Shown here one piece after another: positions 23,747 through 35,234 of a stretch of 64,000 bases of DNA. The stretch covers positions 95,001-159,000 of the forward strand of contig JADWOT020001313.1 of assembly GCA_036345935.2 (NCBI GenBank), written 5' to 3'. A program made the position numbers and the translations under genes. Within the stretch, counting starts at the first letter, position 1. Every line of letters starts with the position of its first letter. The DNA is from Taenia hydatigena (Eukaryota; Platyhelminthes; Cestoda; Cyclophyllidea; Taeniidae). A model generated the notes under the pieces. The model did no database searches. It saw nothing but the letters and a program-made list of their open reading frames with translations, and was not told the DNA's origin.

Positions 23747-26053
23747 GCATGTAAGGGGACATTTGGAGCGTGATCAACTTATGGCAACATCTACCTTGCG
23801 TAAGTTAAGTTGGCGAATGCATCTTTTAAGAAACATGTGCCTTTACAAGAATTTTCCCACCTAAAAACACTACAGCTATGCATTATATACTATTTTTCTT
23901 TTTAATTCTACCTAGTAAAGAAAGTTCTGTACACATAAGCGCCTGGAATGCGATACAGCACTGCCTAACCATACGTGACATGAGCCATACCTGCAGTGGG
24001 GACGGAGGTATCCACTGCTGGATTCGAAGTAGAGGTTATGCATGGTAAAAATGGTTAAAAGACATTGCCGTCACGTTCTATTCGGAGGTACAATAGGATG
24101 ACGTGTGAAGAAAATTCTAAAAATTGTTAAATATGGTATCATGCATATGTGCAGTGGTAAATTTTATTCAAAATTATTTATGAATCGTAGTCATCTGATT
24201 CTGTATGTTGAATAAAATGTATCACGGGTCATTTATTAACAAAATAAATGCGTATGATGTATGCGATTTCCAAGACATAAGTCGACAGCAGTTCGTACTT
24301 TTGGAAAGTGGAGAGATCTTTTAATCAATTGATTCCCTCATCACTCTAAAGGCCACTGGTGGTAACTACCTTTTTCTTCGGTAAGATATTACACACTACA
24401 CCTCATCAAGACGCCATGACTTTGGCAAAATTGGAACCTGTCCCGAAAAAGGACTAGGTCATTCAAATTACTCTGGATTACTTATTGAAAATCATAGTGC
24501 GGTTCTTAAACTCTACATAAATGTGTCTCGTCTGGATTAAGCATGATTTTCCGAGCACAGCTATTCATCGAATTGTTCAGAGACAGAATTCCGGCTTTGC
24601 CATTGTCTTACATTCAACTTAAGTGAGAATAAAATTGCATTTTATGGTTGCTAATCATGGCTTTGTGCATAAATTAGCAATAGTTGTGTGCTAGACTATC
24701 TAACTTCACCAATTACGTCAAAGAGTTTAATCATTAATGCGCAACATAAAACGCTTTTAATTGGTTGCTACAATGCCCACGTCCGTAAACTACGTTTCGA
24801 ATAAATGGTCAAGTTATTTAGCATTCACAGGATTGTTGTTAGACGTTTTCGAGACAAGGAATAAAAGGAGTTAACAGCAGAGGAGCTGCCTACCATGTTT
24901 CACCTGAATAAAAGAGATTAATCGATGCTAAGTCTTAAGTAGTGGTGTGGACCGGTTCATGCACAGGTCAGTAAACTTGTAAACCTAGCGAATTAGCCAT
25001 AGTGCAATGCACTCAATATTTTTCACGTTTCGATTTTGAAACATTTATAATAAAGCTCGGCGGTTGACTTACTACCGTAGTATACACGCAGGTCTCCGTT
25101 AAAATAACATCATTTTGGGTTATGCAGTTGAAAATGGAGTGTGCTGTAACGAATAGGGGAGAAAGCGCGGGAGTTAATTGCGCCATAGCTTTTAATTCGA
25201 TCTGGAATTAGTTAAAGCTGGGTATCAAATGTTAGCTTACTTCCGTGGCCATGAAGCGCATTAGATAGGATCAACTGCAATGCAATGCGAATGATTTTGA
25301 TACAATCTGCAATCTACTTTTAGCTTTTGTGCACAATACTTTAAGTTTTTACTTATGGCTAACCCCTATTGAAGGAGCCCATTTTGGCAAAGGGAGCTAA
25401 AGTAACACAAGTATACAGAGCTGTGCTGAATGTGTTTGCTCGGATGCAGAAGTTACGAGAATTACAGCATTACATCTTATTTGCTTCAGTAATTGCTTGC
25501 AGTTGTTTCCTCATCAACTTATAAAATTAGTGTATAGTCAACAATAAAAGCGTCTAGGTTGGCACGGAAAATTGTCAATGCACTTTCCCGTGACCAAAAT
25601 AGTCTAAGCTGACAATGAGACGCATTTTTCAATCCATAAAAGCTTCTAGCAAGGGGATAAAGCAGCATTCCACTCCCTCTCCTTTGGTCAAAACTGATCA
25701 GAAATGCGACTTCGCATCCTGCTTCCTTATGTAATTTGCTTGTGGTAGTTCACGCTTTAAAATCCAGTTGTGGGAAATCGCGACAATTATATTGAGGTAA
25801 GAAACTCAGAGGTAGCAAGGACTCAGAGCTCTGTTCATTTTTGCTCATGTTGATCCAAAATTGATTAAAATTAGGAACCAACAGCCCAATTCTGTCTGTA
25901 AGAGATAACGGCAGCTTTTTTACAACCACGCGATGCAGGTGTGGCCGGAAGGATAATCTATAAGAATGATCTTCTTCATCGTTTTTGATCCAGAACCATA
26001 CAGTTTTAAGGCTCATAACACAACTAACAACCACGCACATGCATTCGAAGTTT
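23747..26053 (+). repeat. 2307-base tandem repeat unit, copy B
   Basis: Second copy of the unit described at 21439-23745, same orientation and same length. After its end the sequence continues uniquely (ACTGCCTTCTACTATTC), while the left flank of copy A is unrelated. Confidence 0.9.
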
Positions 26054-26161
26054 ACTGCCTTCTACTATTCATCATGCTTCCATTTTATCGTTGTTTATAC
26101 CGTCCAGTTCCTCACCAACGCCTCAGAGTTGCTTTGCTGTCTACTCACCTTCCTGATACAG

Positions 26162-26981
26162 TCGTGAGCACTAATGCAGATGATTCTGCTGCCACTGCTG
26201 TCTCCTTGGTGCCTTTAGGTGAAGGCATGAGCTTGGTGACTTGGCTCATTAGTGTGGTATCGAGAGTGCAGACACCTGAGGTGGTGGAGACGAGTGGTCT
26301 CAGGAGATGGTAAGAACTGGACCACAGGCGGTTCATTTGGTCGTTTTCTTTGCAAAGAAAGAGCGGAGGACTTCGAGACGTCTGCTTTGTACGAATGGCA
26401 CGTCTTCTTCTTTTTATTTTAAGTGTTGACCGGATTTAACCTAAGATATCTGACTGATTCATAGTCACTGGAATTCCGTTGCAATGCTTGTTTTGTTTGC
26501 ATTTTCAAGCTAGCCGAAAGACATTGCAGACTCATTAGTTAACTGCCGCTTATTTGGGAATTTTACTTTCTCATTGCTAATATTATGCGCCATGAATTAT
26601 AACACGGCACCTAAAGGACCACTCTCTGGATGTTAATCTTCCACAAAGGTGATCCATATTTGCTAAGATTTCACAATATCGAGACTGCTGTCTGATTGTT
26701 GAATAGGAGCGATTGTGCTCTGCTACAAACTTGTGTTAATACGACCCAGCCAAACGACTCATATTGTATGGGATTCCCAGCTCTCGGCTGGATATTTTGA
26801 GTGGTATTTGTTTCGATTTCGCGACGTTATCACCATACAACCTACTACTATAGATTCCTTTCTTTTTGTTAACTTTATAACGGATATAAATAGCTAACAT
26901 TTAGTAATATTTTGCAGCCTAGTACCTAGACCTTTGCTTCTGTCAAGTCGCATAAAGCTCGATAATACAACAATGGTATGA
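26162..26981 (+). CDS. two-exon candidate, product unknown
   Basis: Exon 26162-26309 has a strong acceptor (CTCACCTTCCTGATACAG) and donor (TG|GTAAGA). It reads VSTNADDSAATAVSLVPLGE... in phase 1 entry, phase 2 exit. The next good acceptor, TATTTTGCAG at 26917, gives an exon in matching phase, LVPRPLLLSSRIKLDNTTM, ending at a donor-like GTATGA or at the stop 26979-26981. The join is therefore self-consistent. Upstream exons would have to lie in or beyond the tandem repeat and were not found. The protein has a hydrophobic middle (SLVTWLISVV). No family recognised. Confidence 0.4.
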
Positions 26982-27708
26982 ACAGTCACTTGTTTGAGGC
27001 TTGAAAACACACTCAGTAGTATCGATACGGTAATCATTGGCTAAAACTTAGTGAAATTTAGCATTACTTCTAAGCTATGTCAAAAGCCAGCTTTTTGTCT
27101 GGTCTATGTACGGTATTTGGTAACGGTGCAACGGACAGTAGTAAAGCGTACCCCTTGTGACCAAATGGCAAAAGATGTTTAATTTTGGCGATTTTAGATC
27201 AGTTAAAGGACCTTGCATTTAAACAGTTGCTCGTATCAAATAAACTCGAAAAACGCATTCGTTTAGTTCGCCTTAATCTGGATCAATGTGCCAAGGGTAG
27301 CCAAAAGCAAAGCGTAGCGTAAGTAGTGATGCAGCAGTTGGTTCACCCCTTCCTCAGCATTTAGGCAAGTGTAATGAGGTTGGACCGCATAACTTCCGAT
27401 TAGATGCCATGTAATAGTGTGTGACAGGCAGGAGGACTTGAAATTCATGAATATTTTATTCCCACATCTACTTACGCGTGTGAGTATTTTTCTAAATGGT
27501 CATCTGACCGAATAACTTGTGGTCAGATATTACCTGTTTCCACAGTTAATGGGCGAATAAGCGCTTCATTAACGGTTATTACTGAACTGCCTGCACACTG
27601 GTCACCTCACAAGTCTGATGCACTCCCCACTTCATATCTAAGAGACTATGCTTTGTGCGGCTGTGTGTGTGCGCGTGATGCACTGCAGACACAGATTTTC
27701 TTGGTGAT
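26982..27708. other. spacer, nothing recognised
   Basis: AT-rich sequence with no supported feature. Confidence 0.4.
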
Positions 27709-27869
27709 TCAGTCACGTACAGAAGACCAACAGAGCTCATAGCTGATATCTATCTGCTCAATAGAATTTGATGGAATGCGAAAATGCTTAGAGAAGACCT
27801 CTCGAAAATAGCGAGAGTTAGTAAAATCATTACTGAATACTTGCCCACTGAGAGACCGACGTGACTTGC
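27709..27869 (-). CDS. possible terminal exon on minus strand, product unknown
   Basis: On the minus strand an acceptor CACTTATTATTTAG precedes 27869. The frame after two bases reads KSRRSLSGQVFSNDFTNSRY... to a TGA at 27709, 53 codons, with a balanced composition. No AATAAA immediately after it. No upstream partner was identified on this strand. Confidence 0.28.
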
Positions 27870-29023
27870 CTAAATAATAAGTGACAGTGCGTCTTTGTGG
27901 TTTTGCAAAGCACGTCAGTTGCATTTCCTACGCATTTACTTTTTTTCTACTTGGTCAACGATTAATTTTTATTAGTCATGCAGCATTTCCGTCTCTATCC
28001 GCTGGTTCTCAGGTGAAAGTGCTTGACGTCATCTGGAGGTTTCACAGGCAGGCGCTTCTGCTCCTCCGCATAGGTTGGGTTTGTCTTTACTTCTCGGATG
28101 GCACCTTCTCATCATGCATCAAACAACTTTGTTAAGGCTTTGCGTTTGAGGTCTATTTCATTGGACCATTAAAGTGAGAAGCAGTAAAAATGCTTTGCTA
28201 CGACGCTTTGAGCAATATAACGCGCCTTCTCTTTAGCAGTTAGTCAGTAATTTCAGCCAACGTCCAAGAATGTTCGCTCGTTCTGCATTTTATCGAAGCG
28301 ATGGCCAATGTGGTTTTTCTTTACAATTGATTAGATTCCTTCATAGCAAGTGAGATAAAATCCAAAAGCATAATGTGATCGTTTTCCTCCCATCCTTATT
28401 TCATGTTGCTACATCGTTTTAAGTGGTTCGATGCTGAATAGTAGCGCCATTCATCTCAGTTCTCCTAAGGTGATTTTCGGTATAGACTAAATGCCACTTT
28501 TGAATAGGGTATTCAGGAAGGTATTCTTGGTATTTGGAGCTATCTATCCCGTTGCTTTTTTGACATCTAAACACCAAACCTAACCGTAGCTCTACCTCAC
28601 TCATGCGATCAGAAGTGGCACTACATTAAAAGAATGGATGGCTTTCCTTTCGTCAAAATTTGAAAAAGACTTTAAACAGCCATGATTAACTGACACCGCC
28701 CAAATGTAAAAAGTGCTCAAGGCAAATAGACGCAGTCTGCACCAACACTTAACTAAATGACCAAACAGAATTCGAGTATTAATCAAGCGAACACAATTTT
28801 TGCATGACATTCGTATGAAATTATAAACACGACGCTTATTAGTTCTGTTGAATTTTAGAGAATAAACCTATTACTAATAAGTTAAAATGTAGAACTTTTG
28901 TCATAGTTTTAGAAAGTTTTGCACGCGAGATCTATTGCCTTGTCCTTAATCTTCCTTCGGGTCACACAAGTCGAAATTGATATAATAGTTTATTACTTAT
29001 GTTTCTTAAAATTTACCTTTCAG

Positions 29024-29166
29024 ACGAGAGGCAAGAGCACATCTTGAATCCCTTGGCGCTGATCGAGGCTATCTCACGACCCCAGTTTGTTGTGCTATCG
29101 ATCCATCCTTTTGTCCAAGGCAGTAAAGATGCCTCAGAGCGTTTATGCAATGCTTATACCCCTTAA
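29024..29166 (+). CDS. terminal exon candidate, product unknown
   Basis: The acceptor ATTTACCTTTCAG precedes 29024. After two bases the frame ERQEHILNPLALIEAISRPQ... continues for 46 codons to TAA at 29164-29166. Composition strongly resembles protein. The stop codon lies right where the dispersed repeat at 29165 begins, so the natural 3' end may have been replaced by the repeat. No domain recognised. Confidence 0.4.
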
Positions 29167-29405
29167 ATGTGTTTTGTAGGCCAAAGGTGATAGAATAATT
29201 TTAACCTGGTCTGCAGCGTCCCGAGGCTCCCTCGAAGGCAAAAGAAGGCAGAATGACAGGTTAGAATATACATATTCAACGGACAGAGGAAAATAGGCTG
29301 CTGGCATGGCCCAAAGGCCAGCCCACGCAGCCAGGGCAGAACGGCCACCTCTGTGTCCTTGACCGAAACCGGTAGTTCCAACAAACAAAGTACTACATGG
29401 TCGTA
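29165..29405 (+). repeat. dispersed repeat, copy 1 (related to about 50958-51410)
   Basis: Shared blocks with the 51 kb copy, in the same orientation: AATGTGTTTTGTAGGCCA, GAGGCAAAAGAAGGTAGAATG (here GAAGGCAAAAGAAGGCAGAA), CAACGGACAGAGGAAAATA, GGCCACCT, and GTAGTTCCAACAAACAAAGTA. Open frames of up to 101 codons on the minus strand are probably incidental. Confidence 0.65.
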
Positions 29406-30090
29406 GAGTAGCGTGGTGGCTCCTTGGAGGCAAATGTATCCTCGGCACAGACTTCCCAGGATTGTTACTCTACATGCGCCTTCAAAATATAATAATAGTA
29501 AGAGCGGAAGAATGGAAGAGAAGGAAAGAGAAGAACCGTCCAGATTTCAACCTTCTAGTGTTCGGCTTAGTCGCAGGGATGGGGAAGCTAGTAGTAGAGA
29601 TCCCTGCACGAACTGCAGAAATGTTGTCTGTGGACAGCAAAGGGCTTGACCAGTTGTTTTTAATTAAATCAAAAACAATGTTACTAAGTTCTGCTATTTT
29701 ATTAAAAAATGTTCAGCACTAAATTTGCACTTCTGTTTATTGTCTAGTCTTTAGACTCATCCGCGATAACTTGGGTGGTTATTGTACCTTCGTTGAGTGG
29801 AGTGGCCTTTAAGCCATGCTTGCAACTAAAAATTTCAGTGCAGATTTACAACGTAATATAACCAAACAGCGGCAAGGACATTGTTCGCTTTTTGGTAAGG
29901 TGCAAAAATGTAACATCCTCGAGGATAGAGAGTTAGAAGCTAAATGTCGACTTAAATCTTTACCACCAGATGTGGCTGAGCGAAATTCTGGAGAATAAAT
30001 GTTGCCAAAATGACGTGGCTTGGATACAATCGCATCTCTACCATCCGACGTTAAAAGGCGAACACATCATGTTGATTGCTTGCTTTTCAG
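29406..30090. other. spacer, nothing recognised
   Basis: A Glu/Arg-rich frame (29413-29649) follows the repeat but lacks splice support. No other feature. Confidence 0.35.
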
Positions 30091-30214
30091 GTGCCAATTA
30101 CCCATGCGCTTGAACCAATGTAATCCATTTTTTCTTCGCTGGCAAGGCAATAATGACACAGTGATCGTGTTATTACCATTGGGCCAGCAAAACATGCTCC
30201 TTTTGCAAGTTTAG
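30091..30214 (+). CDS. terminal exon candidate, product unknown
   Basis: The acceptor TTGCTTGCTTTTCAG precedes 30091. After one base the frame CQLPMRLNQCNPFFLRWQGN... gives 40 codons, with a hydrophobic tail, to TAG at 30212. Good acceptor and coding-like composition, but short and without a recognised partner or poly(A) signal. Confidence 0.3.
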
Positions 30215-32528
30215 CAATTTACTATGCAAATTGGCTTACAAAACTCTCGTGGGGTTCTGACTGCAAGCACCTTTAGGCATACACCAGTCAAAATACGGAA
30301 TAGAACCCATTCAGAAGATCCATAAATGGCGATTAAAAGAAGGCCTAGCATATTGGCGTAGGACGTTCCTCTAACCCAGTGCCTCCGAATCGATATTCAC
30401 ACTCTCCAGGTGAGCGGAGTTTGACGGAACTCACGGCCGGAGTGCAACTCAACTCAGTGGGATGAGCAGACATCACTGCAGTACTTTTGCCTGGCGAAAT
30501 AGGTGTTCACATCTGCATTAAGTTCAGCCATTAAAAAATTCATAAATTTCAGGACAACCGTCCCAATCATCCACCGTAGGGTGCCATGGTGCCTAATTGA
30601 AGCTTAAATCGAGTAAAATTTAAGATATGATTTAAGGAGGCGAAATGAAGCCGGTTGTTTACTGACGGTTCCAAAAATCACTTATTCAGGGATTCGGACG
30701 CAAACTTGCACCTCCCTTGCACCTTATGAACATGCCCTAAAGTAGTTTGGCATGATGACTTGTCAAGAAGGATTTGTAGTGACTTAAAATAATCTTTTTG
30801 CTAAAGTGTAGATTTTGCACTATGTTCTTGCTTCTTGCATTTGCATTGGTAAAGAGCGAGCTTAGCACTCCATCCATATTGAACCTCTTGAACTCTCTTT
30901 CACTTAACTTTGCTCTAGTCACGGCTGCAAATTTCTTATTTATAATTCGATGAAATTTAAAATAGCTTCCTCTAATTCCAGCACAAAGTGTTAATTATAG
31001 TGGGCTGGTATAATTGAAGGCAGAGAATCAAACAGCGTCGATCACTGTTGAATTCATAAACCATTAACTTCTGTAACAGAAATTGGTTGCCTTTTGATGA
31101 TATCCAACACAAATGGTGGCATGAGAAGTAGTTATTTCAGTCCTTAGTAAACCACTGCAAGCATCTGTTCAATCACATGATTACCAGAAGTGCAACAAAA
31201 GACTCTGCGTAAAAATCAACCTACTGGCTATTTCATTCACTGCAATAAAGGCGCCCAAGGGCATCAAACATCTTCACATCAGGAGTAGTCGCATGGACTT
31301 GTTTGTGCTTAGGATTGGTAAGTTAAACAGGGTTGTGGAATCAGTTGATGACACCGCGAAAGGGATTCGCACACGGTGAGGCAAGTCTCACTAGGAAGTA
31401 GTGGAAGAGTATGATCACGATGGCGGGAGGTGTCGCGATGCCAGAAGTTATTGATGAAACACAAAACCGCAAAAGTGGTTCGTTTTTACTGCCTAAAGAA
31501 CGGAATGACCAATTTAATGGATTGGCAGACAAACATAATGCACGAATCTGCTTATCGTGTCCACCTTGAAGCATAATTTGCCGAGACTTCATCCGTAGGG
31601 TTGGAAGAGGATGGAATTGGCAATGCATAAGCTGCAGGAGATAGCATTAAAATGCTTGATTAGGAAAATTTGAAGAGAAAAGATGTTTTGGATAGATGTA
31701 AGAGCTCTTCATGATGCATGCAATTGGATGGACCTACTTTCGATTGACTCAAGGCAGCACAAGTGCTGATGAGGTGCAGGCAGATGTTCGGATTCAGTCA
31801 CCAGTCTAGTCTGAATCCACAAAGACAGAATTTCGATTGTGATAGGTATGCATTTAGAACAGGTAGTGAATTCCAGGCAACTCTAATGCACTGGTTTTGC
31901 AACTCTACAGAAGTTGGCATTGTCAATATTTGGTTCTGTATCATTACAATGAATGCGCTACTTAAATTTAAAGCACTGACACCTTATTTGATACCTACAG
32001 AGGAAGTCTTTTTGTGACATAATTACACCTCTACTTCTTTGCTTTCACATGTTTGAAAGAAAAGCCAAAGTGATCAACTCCTTTATATGGCAATTACGTC
32101 TTAGATGGCTTTCATTAGCTTTCAGCTTGCACCAGCATAAACCCCAGCATGAAAACATCTGAAATTGGATTTTCTGCCGGACCGCACCAATTGCGTGGCG
32201 TTGCAGCCAAGTATAATGCCAGCTATGTTTCTCATTAACGGTTCTTTGACTAGACCTCCTCAAGTTGGTTTGCGACGGGCGTGATACAGGTTTTTGGTCT
32301 GTAGGACTTGTGCTTCAAGAGTGTGGGTAAGCCGCAATCAAGGGTATGCATCAACGCAATAGCAGCACTCCTAGCTGGTCTCATCGACAAATGCTCAGTT
32401 GTCATCTGCCAATCGGTAATGTAAGCCTACCGTGGGTGAGGTTTTACAGTTCGCGCATTCAAGTCATTTTCCAAGTTCTGTCTTCATGGCTGATTCAAAA
32501 TATCTGCTCTTCTTTATAAGTTTTTCAG
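30215..32528. other. mostly unrecognised; one weak exon-like stretch
   Basis: A plus frame at 31763-32017 contains SSLNPQRQNFDCDR between an AG at about 31803 and a possible GTATGC donor, which may be an upstream exon of the unit at 32529, but the phase cannot be fixed. Nothing else is supported. Confidence 0.3.
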
Positions 32529-32708
32529 ATGCAGCAACCACCAAAGCGCGCAGACGCATCCGCGGTCAAACACGGTCAGGCTGCAAGAGGGCCTTCAGGA
32601 TGGAGGCAATTTACATTTAACGTGCATGGACCCATTGTGAGAGCTCTATTGGAATCACTCGTGCGAAAGTTCACACCTTGCGAATCTAATATTACCTTGT
32701 TAGATTAA
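32529..32708 (+). CDS. terminal exon or short ORF, product unknown
   Basis: A very good acceptor (TTTATAAGTTTTTCAG) is followed directly by ATG 32529. The 59-codon frame reads MQQPPKRADASAVKHGQAAR... through FTFNVHGPIVRALLESL and ends in TAA at 32708. Composition looks coding, with a basic N-terminal half and an amphipathic stretch (GPIVRALLESLVRKF). An overlapping frame is also open but is less protein-like. ATTAAA overlaps the stop. No family recognised. Confidence 0.4.
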   Translation: MQQPPKRADASAVKHGQAARGPSGWRQFTFNVHGPIVRALLESLVRKFTPCESNITLLD

Positions 32709-34551
32709 AGCACAGCAGTTTGGTAGAGCTCAAATTCAGTCCACCTCTGTTAACACTAAGTGCTTGCCATGGAATATCCTAATGAGTCTCTAGCTAAAGT
32801 TTTGCGTCTATAGACTGCCGATGTTAAGGCTTTCATGCAAATTTACATCATCTATGGTTGCTATATCGCCTTCTTGGTAACAAATAGAAACATCCTCATA
32901 TTTACTCGACGGAGCGAGTGGTGAAAATTTGATTTGGATGCAGGATGGTTTGCCTTGGAAAAAGGCCTGCATAGCTAAATAGCATTTTGAATTTGTTGCC
33001 AACTGTCACGCAGACCTCCTGTTCAGGAAAGCCACTGTGCATTCTGAATTAAACTTTATTAACGCTGATTGAATGTGAATACTGTACGAACCCATGCAAT
33101 AGCTCTCTAAAACAAAAGCAGCCATGGTATAAATGTTCATCACTCCACTTTGAGCCACCAATTCATTAAATTTATTTAACCCGAATGCATATCTCACTGG
33201 TCAAGTTTTCCCTTAAGACTTAAAGAGAAGGGCTTGCCTTGAGAGCAAAACTTATGGATACAGAAACAGGATACAATGGTTGCGAATGGGTGCAGCCTTT
33301 AAAGCAACTTTTGTTACCCTGTCTTTTCCGAGTGTGAAACAAGGCAGTACGTTCTTGTTCGTCTTTGCTGTAATTGGACAGAGAAAGTGACGTACGCAGT
33401 CTTCCTCAGAATGCAAGGACGTATATCTTATTTGCCAGTGATGACTCGTCTGTTCGAATGGAATTACAATTCAAATCACTTTGGCAAAATATGTGCTATA
33501 TATGACTGGATAGCATTTCATAGCGATTTCATTGAAGTCTAATCGCTTATGAGAGGTGACGCTTGCCCTTTGTCAGATTCTTTCCATTGATACATGATCC
33601 AGGTTAAGTGCATAACAGCAATCTCAATTCACCACTATTTGACCATCTACATAGATCCCATTCGGATGCGGGAGACGAGGCTGGGGAATGTAGGGGGTAA
33701 GTGTTGCATACATTTATCTAGTTTTCCACAGCGTCGCATGCCATTGTAATAATCGCATCGTAGCTAAAATCAGTCAGCAACTAGGTTTTTTACGGTGTTT
33801 CCTCAGTAGAGATAATTTGTGTGGAATTATGAGTCTAATTTTCATGGCTTTATTCTCCTTGAGCGAAACGCTGTTAAGCGTTACCTGGTTCATCTTGTCA
33901 AAAAAGGAAAATCAATGCCCAAATAAGTGCTTGCGCATGTCACAGAATAAATCCCGCTCTTTGAATTTTTCCAAATAAACGATATAGACTTATCGTTCTC
34001 TTATAAGCGACACTTAAATGCGCTTAACTTGGGGCGAAAAGGCTAATTGTGATCCCTAATGCCAATCGATTACTACAGCAGCACGCATATACATGTACCA
34101 TAAATCAGGTGAACAAACTTTTAAAGTAACTTGCATAAAAGATGTCACAACACAGATCCTGCCAGGCCTATTTTGATCTCCACTCGAAGATGACATCCTT
34201 ACATCAAACCCAGAAATATTTTAGATGCTTTAAGCTGGACGTGAAAATGTCGTAACTTCAGGTAATTTTACGTTTAACGTCCCCATAGACTAGTTCAAAT
34301 GGTAGAGAGTGCGCATAGTGGAAGCACCCTTGCATTTTGCACAAGATAAACACCGAGATGCTTTCACAAAAATCGTGTGAAGGGAATTTCTAGTGCTGTA
34401 AATTCCAAGAGTGCGTTTCTGTAATCTGCATCAGAATTAACTTGTAAAAATAAGGCGATTATTGCCAGCAGTGATCACTTATCACTGTGTTTGATTCTTT
34501 TCAAAGTTCCTTTTCTGTATTTAAGCTAACTTGCTTTCTCAAATCAATTAG
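32709..34551. other. intergenic, nothing recognised
   Basis: AT-rich spacer with only short unsupported frames. Confidence 0.4.
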
Positions 34552-34759
34552 AATTGCTCAAGTTAATGCGCATTTGTACTTTACCACTGAAAGCCGAATC
34601 AAAGATCCCACAGAAGGTCCGAACCGCACTATTTCCTACTTATTCTTAGGTCACCTTCACGTGGATGCGAATTTGTCCACCCTGAGGGATAAAATAAGTG
34701 TCACGCCAAATGCCATTCCGCTGATTTCGTTGGGAGACAGTATCAAGTTCAGCAGCTGA
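34552..34759 (+). CDS. terminal exon candidate, product unknown
   Basis: The acceptor CTTTCTCAAATCAATTAG precedes 34552. After one base the frame IAQVNAHLYFTTESRIKDPT... continues as a well-mixed sequence (TEGPNRTISYLFLGHLHVD) for 68 codons to TGA at 34757. The frame is open for another 21 codons upstream of the acceptor. It converges with the minus-strand exon ending at 34844, only 84 bases away. No family recognised. Confidence 0.35.
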
Positions 34760-34829
34760 CTTAAGAGTCTTATCCATCGTCGACCACGTTTATACGCCAA
34801 ATCATCATAAAAGGACATTCCATTACCCA

Positions 34830-34835
34830 TTTATT
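34830..34835 (-). promoter_or_regulatory. candidate poly(A) signal, minus strand
   Basis: AATAAA on the minus strand begins nine bases after the stop codon of the exon that ends at 34844, which supports that exon as a real 3' end. Confidence 0.45.
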
Positions 34836-34843
34836 GAGTAAAG

Positions 34844-35096
34844 TCATATAAAACCGACAATAATATTAGTAGTCCCTTTTAGTTTATGCCAAATGCAATA
34901 AAAATAACTAGTTTTGACACTAACTGGGTCAATTTTATGTAGAAGTTTAACTTGCTCATCCATAACGTAAGGCACAAGGCGCTGATCCAATAGTTGTGCA
35001 GACTCATCGGCATGTCCAATCGGATGCCTCATTCTCTCATTGACCACTCCCAACCAATAATGCAAGAGTTGTGATTCATCCATTAGCGAATAAGCG
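34844..35096 (-). CDS. terminal exon on minus strand, product unknown
   Basis: On the minus strand an acceptor (TTGTCCATATTCTAAG) precedes 35096. After one base the frame AYSLMDESQLLHYWLGVVNE... runs 83 codons (HADESAQLLDQRLVPYVMDE...) to TGA at 34844, with AATAAA just beyond. The frame actually stays open up to 35266 (140 codons), but the first third is less protein-like. That extension would overlap, on the opposite strand, the first exon proposed at 35235. No family recognised. Confidence 0.42.
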
Positions 35097-35234
35097 CTTA
35101 GAATATGGACAACGGACGCACCAAAGAAACGTATAAATATCAAAGCTATGCAGTAGCCGCACCACTCAGGTCCGAATTTCGTGTTAGGGCGACACGTAGT
35201 CCTGAATCGTTCATCGTACTGCATTTCTACACGC

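Noticed and set aside
23442..23777. Minus-strand ORF conserved in both tandem copies (also 25750-26040)
   Set aside because: The copies are so similar that an open frame would persist without selection. Replacement changes are present and no splice or start signal supports it.
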